From NCBI GenBank assembly GCA_025738555.1, contig JAOVFP010000003.1, forward strand, positions 4,402,001 through 4,466,000: a stretch of 64,000 bases of DNA. Direction: 5' to 3'. Made by a program: the position numbers and the translations under genes. This stretch comes from Cyathus striatus (lineage: Eukaryota; Basidiomycota; Agaricomycetes; Agaricales; Nidulariaceae). Of this stretch, positions 20,816 through 31,243 are shown one piece after another (positions within the stretch are counted from its first letter, which is position 1; every line of letters begins with the position of its first letter). The notes beneath the pieces were generated by a model. That model had not been told where the DNA came from. It saw nothing but the letters and a program-made list of their open reading frames with translations, and did no database searches.

Positions 20816-21420
20816 TGCATGCGAATATGTGTGACGGATGTGACACACAGAAAGAATGTGACAGATGTGATGCGCGGGAATGTGCATGAAGCGCGAGAAT
20901 GTGCGTGATGCGCGGGAATATGCGAGAAGCGCGGGAATATGCGAGAAGCTGCGTGATGCGTGGGTATATGCGTGATGCGCGGGAATATGCGTTACAGACG
21001 TGACGCGCGAGAAGGATGTCACAAATGTGAAGCGCGGGAATATGTGTGACAAGTTCGAGATATGTCACATGTGTGATATATATAATATTATTCAAAATAA
21101 TATGCTATTGTAATATATAATGATTACTTATGATCACATATACATTCTTTAGTACCAGTAATAAGTGAATATGCACTTGAAACACCTAATGATCACCTAT
21201 GATCACCATTACATTCATTAGTACCAGTAGTAAGTAAATATCTACCTGAGGCACTGCTAGGGCACTGGGAGATCACTTATGATCACTTATACATTCACTA
21301 GTAATCATACATTCACTACTACATATATAATAGTGGGTGATCATAAAAAAAATGCCTAGCTTATATGATCACCATGATCATAAAACCTAGGCATTTAATG
21401 AAAATAATTGGCTGACACTT

Positions 21421-22365
21421 ATGTAGATTCTGTGTGTTTGGGGAAATGCAGAGACGATGGTGGGAAATTGGAATATATGCAAGCACATTTGTGGGTTTTG
21501 AGGTGAAATTGGACCACCAACAAGCTTCAAGCTTGCTTTGCAGAACCTTGACTGACACTCAATGTACTGATTGCATATTTGGATCAGGGCTCTTGTTGGT
21601 GGTCGAGATCTCTGCTTTAGTGAGTTATGAATCAAGCAGTGCTGTAAGAAGGGGATGGGAGTGAATGAACCAAACTCCACTGATATCAGAGTCCCTCCTT
21701 CAAATTCCACTAGTTAGATATGGCCAAAGCCTGAACGCAGTAATGCAGTGGAGATTAGCAGTTAGTCCTGCTGGTCCACCATTGATGATTAAGCTTTAAG
21801 CTTTAAGACTCATGTGTTTGGGGCATTGGTAGCCTAGGTCTGGTTGGACAGTTGGGGCTCAAGACATAGGTGAGGGGCCAGGGCCAGTGGGGGGATGAGT
21901 TGGGTATTGACTTGGTTATCGATAGGTAATAGATAATTTGTGAATTCTAAATGGCTACTTTTTGTTTCTTCATGACAGGGTAAGTATTGGAGCTGGGAGG
22001 GTAGTGGAGGTATGTAGTGGTCAATGTTAGATCCAATTGAAATGGTGTAGTCTGATTTGGGTTAGGATCTGAGTTAGGGTTAAAAGTAATCATGCTTGTC
22101 GATGCCCATGGCCCTCAGTGCATTAAATTTGTCACACCGTGTTGACTCTTGAGCATGCTCAACTTTCGCATCCCTCTTTTTTCTCCATCTTAAATTAATG
22201 GTTTGTTGGCTCTACCATCTGATGTCTTGCTACCACTGATCCTTGGACTCCCAAACCCTGAAATATGTCGGCTGCTTTGAGTGGGCTTTGAAATTTTGAC
22301 CTCAGACCAGCCTCAGGAATCATGGCACTTGTGCATGCTTCCACTCCCACCATTTCTTCTCATCA
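21421..22365. other. no gene seen
   Basis: Sequence right of family A. It does not visibly continue the Gypsy pol frame of the left flank. Short frames at 21387-21710 lack motifs. 22310-22365 resembles the upstream flank of the gene at 29201-30129. Confidence 0.4.
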
Positions 22366-23292
22366 ATGCCCATAGCACTTAGGACACTGTCGAGGTATCA
22401 AACTACACTGAACAGCCTGCCCTTCAGCCTCTCTTGCACCTTGTCTCCTGCTCTACGATTCCCTCAAATGTGGGCTGCTAATTCTAAGTTACCTGTCACC
22501 AGACTCTTCTTTGCACCACAAACACTACACACAACATCAACGTGTCCACAGAGCATCTCTAGCTCAACCTCAAGCATCCTCACTCCCACACTTTTGTACA
22601 GAATCCACTACAGGCGCGATGGAACTCAATGCTCAAAGGCGCTAGGCACAATAATCAGTACATCCCACCACAGTTCATTCATTCATCACCCAACTGATTG
22701 ACACTTGGCAGGCCTCTCAATAGCCTCCATTGTCTTCACTACATTCACCTTGTACACCATATACAGCCTCCATAGAAGAGCAACAGCGCTTGACATCATA
22801 TCCCAGCTCCGAACCAATACCTACTCGAATATCTCTGCATTAGGTCTCCTCCAGTCCATCAAAACCACCATGTGCATTCTTGTGAAAGCAATTGATGCTC
22901 CCCCTACATCTCACCTAAACTATCTCCTTGATATCACAGAAAAGTATATCAAGCTACATCAAGTGGAAATGGACAACCATAAGGTGAAAATTTGGCTTCA
23001 TCTGCCTGTGCTGCAGGAGGTGCTGGATATGCTGTGTTATGCAGAGGTTGTAAAGAACAACTTGGTGGCATGTATGTTCCTAATTGACTACTTGATCGAT
23101 CATGGTGTGCAAGACCATGGTCCAGTGTCTGTTGTGGATAATATCATGGAAGGGGTGTTTAGATGTTTGGACTTAGTACATCACATTGCAGAGGGTGAAG
23201 AGGCAGGGAAGTTGAGTGATTGCATAATAGATGATGTGAAGAAAGAGGAAGAATATGAGAAGGATAAGGGTGATGTACAGGTTATTGGATGA
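22366..23292 (+). CDS. local family member X1, 290 aa, putative single-pass membrane protein
   Basis: Two exons, 22366-22657 and 22712-23292, joined by a 54-nt GT-AG intron; the splice is in frame (GTII-SLSIAS). Residues 1-97 are Ser/Thr/Pro-rich (MPIALRTLSRYQTTLNSLPF...). A hydrophobic segment SLSIASIVFTTFTLYTIYSL at about 98-117 is encoded across the junction and could span a membrane. The rest is helical and rich in Leu/Ile with a charged tail ending KGDVQVIG. A close paralogue with the same intron is at 29201-30129, and related broken copies lie between. I recognise no family and assign no function. It looks intact, in contrast to its relatives. Confidence 0.6.
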
Positions 23293-23519
23293 TGTTATGG
23301 TATTCATTTGGACTTGGTCACAGCAGCTTTCACCGACTGCTACTTTGGGTCTTGGGGCAGACACATCCACTGCATGAGATGGATGTTTGATACGAGGTGT
23401 ATTTGGTGAGCCACTGGCAATGCACTGAACTAAAACTGTGTGGATAGAAGATATAAAGCAATTATGAAATCCACCAGTCCATATCGCAACAGGGTATATT
23501 ACAATCCATGCACAAGTAA

Positions 23520-24531
23520 CTACTTAACCTCTCCTCCCTCTTGCACACTGCTACCTCCATCCCCAGCATCAATAGTAGACGCAATATCAAACAACATATC
23601 AGTCATCACCAACTCATAGTTTGAAAGTTTTATCATAGTATAAATTGGCGAATTCCCTGCTTGTGTATTCTCGTCAATCATGATCAACAATTCACCAAAC
23701 TGCAGATAAAGAAGGAGTTTAGCTGCATCATTTGGAGTGCTAGCTATCATTTCCTGGAAGTTCGAACCCATGGTTACAAATTCCTTGACTTTTATTTTGC
23801 TGCTGATTATCTTTTGCCATCATTTTGGATGTGTTTTAAAGTCCTGTTCGAATTTTGAGATTAGGCTGACCTGATTGGATGGGTGGTCACTGGGTTGAGA
23901 CATTTTGCTGTACAAAGCAGCCAGCTGAGGATTTTTATAACTCCAAATGGCCTTCTTTATCCAGTTCTGATTCTGTATCCAATCACACTCATCTTCAATG
24001 TGTTTTAAAATGCCCAGGATGATAGATATATGCTCCAGCAGCTCTTCTGGTGTGGATGTTTCATCTAAATGGAAAAGGCGAAGGCATAGTTGTAGATTGG
24101 AAACTATTTCTGCTGCATTGTGTATACACTCCAATTCAGCTAGCCATGAGGTTGCTTCATATGCCATGGAGATGGAGAAGAGAGTTAAACTGGCTGGTTC
24201 ATGATTGCAATGTAAGTTGGATTTTTAAAGTAATGCTACTGTACTGACTGATGGTTGCGCCCCTCCATATTGACCTTCGTGCTCCATTTGTCCTGTACAG
24301 AGCTTGATAAAATAGACTTGAAATCGTGATGGGTGGAGGTGTGGCATTGGTAAGTGACAAGGTGGTGTACAGAGCTCGTGCTCGTGCCTGTAGTTCTGCA
24401 GTGAATGACAGTGTGATCTGAGCCTTAGTTCTTGTTTGAGGGAATTTAGTAGCAGTGGTGAAGGTAGAAGAAGCTTGAAAGGACAGCATGTTCAGTGTAG
24501 TATGCAACTTTGATAGTGTCCTTTGTGACAT
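23520..24531 (-). pseudogene. local family member Y1
   Basis: Exon 1 (MSQRTLSKLHTTLNMLSFQ... to GATI) and exon 2 from 24193 are separated by a 55-nt GT-AG intron (24194-24248) at the same place and phase as in X1. N-terminal residues align with X1/X3 (RTLS-LHTTLN; the ALYRTNGARRS region against YRRDGTQ). The C-terminal half differs (ECDWIQNQNWIKKAIWSYKN) and ends IDAGDGGSSVQEGGEVK. A TGA at 23820-23822 interrupts an otherwise continuous frame (THPK*WQKII), so it is probably a pseudogene. Its 3' end faces that of X1 across about 230 bp. Confidence 0.6.
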
Positions 24532-24555
24532 TGCTATCGATGAACAGGTTGGCAA

Positions 24556-25660
24556 AGATGGAAGCTAAGTGTGAGAGTGGGGAGTGCTAAGTATTGCCAT
24601 GGGTAATGCGGTAACGTGCAGAGGACTGTTCCGGTTATCAGGCCGCTAATAATTAAACTAACTCCACATAAGTACACTCCAAGCACAAAGTTTTAATGTT
24701 AGCTGTTACTAAAATACACATTTGTAGTCAAATACTTGACCTAAGTAATATTGTCAATTAAATCATGGATTAATAGCAGAATCTGGAGATGTGGGATAGT
24801 CAAGACATCCAGTACATACAAAGAAATTTAACATGCTCTTAGTTCAACTTGTGCAAGCACAGAGTCTTAAGCCCAGAACCCATGACAAGGGAGCACAAGG
24901 AAGGATAACAAGTATCCCACTCACCCTGGGGAGACGTACCTTTATATCCTGAATCTCAAATGTTGTCAAATGCTATCAATGTCGGCATGCCAGAAGGTTA
25001 GGATAGGAACAGGGTCTAAACAATAGACAAATATGCCAGTTCAACGTCAAACCTAAGTCTGACAAAGCACACATTTTATATAATTAAAACATGGTGGGTA
25101 TAGCACAAATTGTGTGGAGGAAATATCAGAATGCTAATGAAATAAGTGTGTCAACAAACCTAAGTTGTGAATAGCACATGTGGAGTACTATCCCCAGCCT
25201 GGTGGACAGCACAGATTCACCAGACACATGACTCGCTACTGAGGAATATGTGTGTTCAATGACAATCCTAAGTTGTGTGGACATCATGCATGCCAAACCT
25301 GGTGGGTACAACACATATCTGCCCATCGAAACAGCCAGGGATGAATGTCAAGGTTTCAGATATGGTTGTCGCCAGAGACCAAAGTTCAAACCAAAGCTGC
25401 ATGAGAAAAAGAGGAGTGAGAGGTTGTTGAGAAGGAGAGTATGCACTTTTTGAAACTGCCAGGCATGACCCCGAGACATCATCAGAGACTGCAGGTGGCA
25501 GACAACATTGTTCACTAGAGATGGAGAAATGTTGGTAAATAGGCATTCCTGAGCCAGAAGAAGATGGGTCCAGGAGGCTGACAAGAACGATGGAAGTGAG
25601 AGTGTAACCAAGGATGCTGCAAAGAAAACCACTAGTAGAGAAGATTATGGGTAAATATCA
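24556..25660. other. no gene seen
   Basis: Low-GC spacer. The small frames at 25126-25630 overlap each other on both strands and have no recognisable motif. Confidence 0.45.
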
Positions 25661-25984
25661 ATGAAAGTTAATGAGATAAAACATACATCTGGACAAGTTC
25701 ACGATAAATTCAATAAACAATGGGATGAAGTTGCCAGACAAGTGGTCAGCCACCACAAATATAGAATTAGCCTGAGTGAACACTTACCAGTTCTGAACAG
25801 CATGAGGGATAGTAAGAATGTATGGAGGGAGTATGAGGCAAATAGTAGAGATGGAAAAGTCGAGATGATGGTGGTTTGGAAGAAAGAGAGTGAAGGTGAG
25901 GCTGTTGAATATTTAGGTGGCTGGATGTCTGCCAGATTCCGACAGTCAAATAGTGCTTCAGACTCCAACAGACCCATAATATGA
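25661..25984 (+). CDS. unrecognised short ORF, 107 aa
   Basis: Hydrophilic, protein-like sequence (QVHDKFNKQWDEVARQV, RDGKVEMMVVWKKESEGEAV) with no recognised domain. It lies just upstream of the Y2 remnant and may be an exon of a decayed family member. Confidence 0.3.
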   Translation: MKVNEIKHTSGQVHDKFNKQWDEVARQVVSHHKYRISLSEHLPVLNSMRDSKNVWREYEANSRDGKVEMMVVWKKESEGEAVEYLGGWMSARFRQSNSASDSNRPII

Positions 25985-26025
25985 AGTAATTTATTAAGAA
26001 TGGGCCACAGTTTACAGAGTAGAAA

Positions 26026-26256
26026 ATGAACATTGGAGGCAATTTAGACTTTCTTATAATCAATATTTTCCAAATGTTTGAAGACCTGTACTATTTAATC
26101 AATGAGGATGCACAGGCAGGATATTCATTGATGTTAACTATGATGAGACTTACACACTGTGGGGTGAAGTTGGCAGAGATGCTGTTTGATATTGCAGTTA
26201 CTATTGATGCTGGGGATGGAGATAGTGGTGTGCACGATGGAGAAGTGAGGTTTTAG
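26026..26256 (+). pseudogene. local family member Y2, C-terminal fragment
   Basis: The frame matches the tail of Y1: YYLINEDAQAGYSLMLTMMR against LLIMIDENTQAGNSPIYTMI, then AEMLFDIAVTIDAGDGDSG against TDMLFDIASTIDAGDGGSS. Upstream exons are absent or decayed. It converges on X2 (136 bp apart), repeating the X1/Y1 arrangement in the opposite orientation. Confidence 0.65.
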
Positions 26257-26391
26257 ATGGATTGTAATATACCCCGATGTACATATGGACTGGTGAACAG
26301 TTTAGTGCATACATCTCACATGGTAAATGTGTTTGCTCAAAGACCTGGTCACAAAAATTGCTGTGTCCAAGTCCAAATGAATACTATAACA

Positions 26392-28775
26392 TCATCCAAT
26401 AACCTGTATACCTGAACCACCAACCTTCTCTGCCTCCTTCTCTTCCCACTTCTTCATATGATCCTTTTCATGATCACTCAATGTCCCCGCCATTTCCTCC
26501 TCTGCAGTCTCAGCCACAACTGTCAAACAAAAAACCATCCTATCCATAATAATTTTCACCAAATCCACCGGATTGCCATGTTGCACATGACCAGGATCAG
26601 TCACTTCCTGAGTGAACCCTATATGCCCCACAATCATGCCCTTCATATACTTCACATAATGCAGTGTTTCCAGCACCTCCATCATTAGAAACATATGCAT
26701 ATGCTGCTGAAGCTGCTCAGACCCAACATGGTAGTTGTCCATCTCCACCTTATGTAGTTTTATATACTCCTCTGTGGTGTTGAGGAGGTACTTCAAGTTC
26801 ACTGGGGAGTGGGGTGTTCTCAAGAGGATGGACCTAGTGGATTTGATGAATTGTAGGAGACCTTCAGTGTGTTGTTGGTAGGGTTGGGCTTGGAATTGCA
26901 TTATGATGTGGAGGGCATCTGCTCTTATGCCCTTTGGGTTTTGGGCATAGGTGGTGAATAGTGTTATGGTGATGGAAGTGATTGAGAGGCCTGTGCAGGT
27001 TCTGTTGGCAGTTGGGAATAGTGAAGGACAGTGGGTGGGATGTACCGATTATCACAGCTAGCACCTTTGATCGCTGAGTTCCATCGCACCTGTAGAGTAT
27101 CCTGGAAAAGAGTGTACCAGTGAGGATGCTGCACCAGTGGCTTTCATTTTGATCAATCCCTGTCACTGACTAGTGGGGGCATGCACTAGATGGTCAGTGA
27201 GAGGTCATTGATTGCATTCTAGGTCTGAGCACAATCAATGGTTAGTATGGAATCAATAGTAAACTAGAAATCATTGTAATATAAATGAATTAGAAATGAA
27301 ATCAATGGAGATCAGTCTGAAATCAATCAATCTGCGAAATCATTAAAATTAAAAATCAATCAGAACAAAATCAATGCAGAAATTAATTCAAATCCTTCGG
27401 TCCCCCACTGCAGCTCAACATACAAGTAGGGTAGTTAATCATGTAGTAATAACCACTGTACTATAGTACCTTTTCTAATCAATCTGCACAAATATACTTG
27501 ATACATAGATAGAAATCATTTGTACCTGGAAAATCAATCAATGTAAGGTGAAATCAATCAATGTAGGGTGAAATCAATCAATGTAGAGCGAAATCAATGC
27601 TATGGACTTAGTAGAATTACACTCTATAGGTGGAATCAATCAATTTAAAGTGAAATCAATGGGTAGAAATCATTTATACTTAGAAAATCAATCAATGTAG
27701 GGTGAAATAAATCAATGTAGAGCAAAATCAATGGGTAGAAATCATTTGTACCTAGAAAATCAATCAATGTAAGGTGAATTTTCTCATCCATCTTGCATAC
27801 ATCTAGATAATGTTAACAGACATCATTGAGACACTATGAGAATAATTCCCATGGTATTTTCTTTCAATGAATTGACTGTAACATGTAACATACAAGTACT
27901 TAGGTACTTTGTAATTGTAATAGAGCAGATATAATAATGATAAAATAAAAGAATGATGACTAATCACTGACATATGCACTCACTAGATATATAGTACTGT
28001 TTTCACAATGATTTTATCATCTATTCTCATTGATTTCTTAATGATTCCACATATAGAATGTAATTCTACTAAGTCCATAGCATTGATTTCGCTCTACATT
28101 GATTGATTTCACCCTACATTGATTGATTTCACCTTACATTGATTGATTTTCCAGGTACAAATGATTTCTATCTATGTATCAAGTATATTTGTGCAGATTG
28201 ATTAGAAAAGGTACTATAGTACAGTGGTTATTACTACATGATTAACTACCCTACTTGTATGTTGAGCTGCAGTGGGGGACCGAAGGATTTGAATTAATTT
28301 CTGCATTGATTTTGTTCTGATTGATTTTTAATTTTAATGATTTCGCAGATTGATTGATTTCAGACTGATCTCCATTGATTTCATTTCTAATTCATTTATA
28401 TTACAATGATTTCTAGTTTACTATTGATTCCATACTAACCATTGATTGTGCTCAGACCTAGAATGCAATCAATGACCTCTCACTGACCATCTAGTGCGCA
28501 CCCTCACTAGTCAGTGACAGGGATTGATCAAATTGATAGCCATGACTCGATGCTGGATGCTATGCTAGGGAAGTACAGCAGTGCATTTAACATTCGAGCT
28601 TGTACACATAGTTCTGAGAGCTTGGTGACAGGTAGCTTGGTTGCCCATATTCAGGGGAATTGGAGTGCAGGAGCAGGGGACGAGATGGAAAATGTGCGAA
28701 AGGGTAACCTGTGTAGTGCAGTGCGATACCTCAACAATGTCCTCTGTGCTATGGGCATTGATGAGAGTGGGGGTA
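26392..28775 (-). pseudogene. local family member X2, split by a palindromic insertion
   Basis: Exon 1 starts at 28775 (MPIAQRTLLRYRTALHRLPF) and carries a TGA after LQFP. It is cut at 28532 by the element 27157-28523 and resumes at 27148 (GTLFSRILYRCDGTQRSKVL). After an intron, exon 2 covers about 26990-26392 (SVNLKYLLNTTEEYIKLHKV... to GGSGIQVIG). The tail matches DVQVIG of X1 and X3, and the sequence 3' of it matches that 3' of X1. Confidence 0.65.
27157..28523. mobile_element. 1.37-kb palindromic element (long inverted arms)
   Basis: Ends read TCCCTGTCACTGACTAGTG inward on both sides, flanked by TTGATCAA (27149-27156 and 28524-28531). The arms, about 27157-27625 and 28050-28523, are nearly identical inverted copies of about 470 bp. 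The centre holds AATCAATCAATGTA-type tandem repeats (27530-27780). No coding capacity. The duplication is itself palindromic, so its exact length is ambiguous. Confidence 0.85.
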
Positions 28776-29200
28776 TAAGAGAGCCTCGCATGAGCGCCAT
28801 TGGCATGGTTCTTCTAAGCCAAATCACAGTGCTGCTGTCATATATCAGAATGTGGACTCAGACCTGAGCCAACTCAGGGCAAGACACCAGATGACAGAGC
28901 AAACTTGGAGCAAACAGTTGAAAGGCGTTTGAAAGATAGGATGGGATGGAGAGGAAGGAGAGATAAGAAAGCTGAGCATGCTCAGCATAGTAGTGTGATA
29001 AATTCAATGCGCTGAGTTGCAGGCATCGACGAGTCCTCTATCCACACAGTTGTAGTTCAGTGTATCGTCAGTGGGTCACTGTATATACCTCATATTGAGC
29101 TTCCCTCTAGGCTAACGGAAGACATGCTCATTCCAAGACAAAAGTGACAGTTAGTGAAGCCAAACCTGCTGTGTATAACTTCCAAGTGAATACCACAACA

Positions 29201-30129
29201 TCATCCAATAACCTGTACATCACCCTTACCTTTCTCTTCCTCCCCCTTCCGAATCTTATCACCTGTTATGTGATCGCTCAACCTCCCCACCTCTTCATCC
29301 TCTGCAATGCGAGCCACTACAGTCAAATGTTCAAGCACCGATTCCATAATATAATCTACCAAAACTACTGGGCCTAGCTCCTGCAGATGAACATCAATTA
29401 TGAAGTCCATTGCCTTCATACACACCACAAGATTCCACTTTGCAAACTCCACATAATGAAGCATATCCAGCACCTCCTGCAACATAGGCAGAAACAGAAG
29501 CTGCAGATCATCCACCTCATAGTTGTCCATTTCCGCTTGATGTAGCTTGATATACTTTTCTATGATATCAGGGAGGTATTTTAGGTGCAGTGGGGGGTCG
29601 GTTGCTTTCACGAGAATGGACATTATGGTTTTGATGGACTGGAGGAGACCTAATGCTGAGATATTCAAGTAGGTATGGGCTTGGAGCTGGGATATGATGT
29701 CAAGGGCTGTTGCTCTTCTATAGAGGTTGTATGTGGTGTTCCAGGTGGATGTAGCAAAGATGAGGGAGGCTATTGAGAGGCCTGCAAGAGTCAATCAGTT
29801 GGGTGATGAATGAATGAACTGTGGTGGGATGTACTGATTATTGTGCCCAGTGCCTTTGAGTGTTGAGTTCCATCACGCCTGTAGCAGATTCTGTACAAAA
29901 GTGTGGGAGTGGGGATGCTTGAGGTTGAGCTAGAGATGCTCTGTGGACATGTTGATGTTGTGTGTAGTGTTTGTGGTGCAAAGGAGAGTCTGGTGACAAG
30001 TAGCTTAGAACTAGTAGTTGCCCATATTTGAGGGAATCGGAGAGTGGGAGATGAGGTGCAAGAGACACAGATGGGCAGGCTGTTTAGTGTAGTGCAATAC
30101 CTCGACAGTGTCCTAAGTGCTATGGGCAT
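29201..30129 (-). CDS. local family member X3, 291 aa
   Basis: Exons 30129-29835 and 29781-29201 with a 53-nt GT-AG intron at the same phase as in X1. The N-terminal half is nearly the same as X1 (MPIALRTLSRYCTTLN; HTTSTCPQSISSSTSSIPTP). The hydrophobic segment is SLSIASLIFATSTWNTTYNL, and the C-terminus ends KGDVQVIG. An additional Met directly upstream (30132) is an alternative start. It appears intact. Function unknown. X1 and X3 point toward each other at the edges of a 7.8-kb block containing the broken relatives. Confidence 0.6.
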
Positions 30130-30132
30130 CAA

Positions 30133-31243
30133 TGAGAAGAAACAGTGGGAGTGGAACCATCAAGCATGCATGAGTTAAAATTCAATGCCCACCTAAGGCA
30201 GTCAGCATTCCATGGGTTTGGACTCCGAAGACTAGTCACAGCAAACACCTCAGACAGGCCTATTGGGTTCATGTAAATATGGTACATCCCGATTTTTGTA
30301 ACAATTAGAATATGCCATAAAATATGTAATGTGTCAGATGCATTAGAAAATTCTAAATTGGGTAATACATCTGCTTATTGTTCCAATTGTTTTGTGCCAA
30401 TTTTACCTGTGCAATGTGAACTGAGCCTCTGAAAATTTTCCAATTGGCCTAGGAACATGTGACAAAGGCTAGATGCCTTTATTCACACGAGAGAGATTTA
30501 AGTAATCGAACGAGATATCACTGTTTAGAAAACTAGATTCTCTGACCTGTAGTTCTAAAACAAAGGGCTTTATATACATTGTAGATTGACAGATATAATA
30601 GAGGGAGAAGTATAGTAGAAAGGAAATATGTAGACTATCTGTCAAGCTAGAAGTGAGACAAGGATGGAACATATCTAATGAATGGCTTCAGTTGGCAGAG
30701 TCAATAGAACACGAAGACTAAAGGTATACTAAAGGAACAACTAGAGTGAGTAAGTGAATGATGACTATGTAGCAAGTAGTAAGTGGTATCTGGTGTGACA
30801 GACAGAGTCTGGAGTGTTACAGAATGGATGGGGTCATGGATCTTATTGTAAATATGTTGCATGGATTGGTCAGTTTTCCTATTCTTGCACATATTCTAGA
30901 TTTGCTCACACATTGGTCAGATAACATATTTTAATAACTATTCTAATTGTTAAGTAAATCAGGTTGTATCATATTTACAGCGATCCGATCCACCCTTGTC
31001 TGAGGTGAAACAAGCAGCAAGACATCCATGTATCAGACAGTAAAGCAATCAGACTGAGTGAATGAGCACGATTAACCCTAACCCACTGACTCTCTTTCCA
31101 AATAACTCGGATTTTAAGCAACACTAGCCATTTGGATTTAACTCGACTTGACCACGACCCAAAGCAAGTCCGACTAACCCCACAATGAACCATCCATCAA
31201 TAACCAGCTGCCCAACTCATCCCCTCCACCCCCAACCTCACCA
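30133..31243. other. no gene seen
   Basis: AT-rich spacer. 30900-31240 becomes more GC-rich toward the monooxygenase start and ends in a C-rich leader. No tandem or inverted repeats are obvious. Confidence 0.45.

Larger units (their letters stand above)
13876..21420. mobile_element. complete family A foldback element with 18S rRNA-derived centre
   Basis: Both ends read (A)AGTGTCAGCCAATT inward, and a hairpin follows each. Arms are long inverted repeats. Left: 13876-14182 plus 17814 to about 18770. Right: about 19640-21420. Each arm runs in the same order: terminal hairpin, paired-TGATCA minisatellite, AT-rich joint, 18-bp GTCACGC satellite, then core. The unpaired centre (about 18780-19640) carries the 18S rRNA-derived segment. 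The left arm is split by a Helitron-like element (14183-17813). I see no coding sequence of its own. Target duplication is unclear; TA is possible. It abuts a Gypsy pol fragment on the left. Confidence 0.85.

Noticed and set aside
17880..21000. Long open frames in the satellite arrays (up to 424 codons on the minus strand, 307 on the plus)
   Set aside because: The unit is 18 bp, so every frame stays open and yields hexapeptide runs such as TRVNSV and RYSRVS. No non-repetitive protein sequence and no consistent strand.
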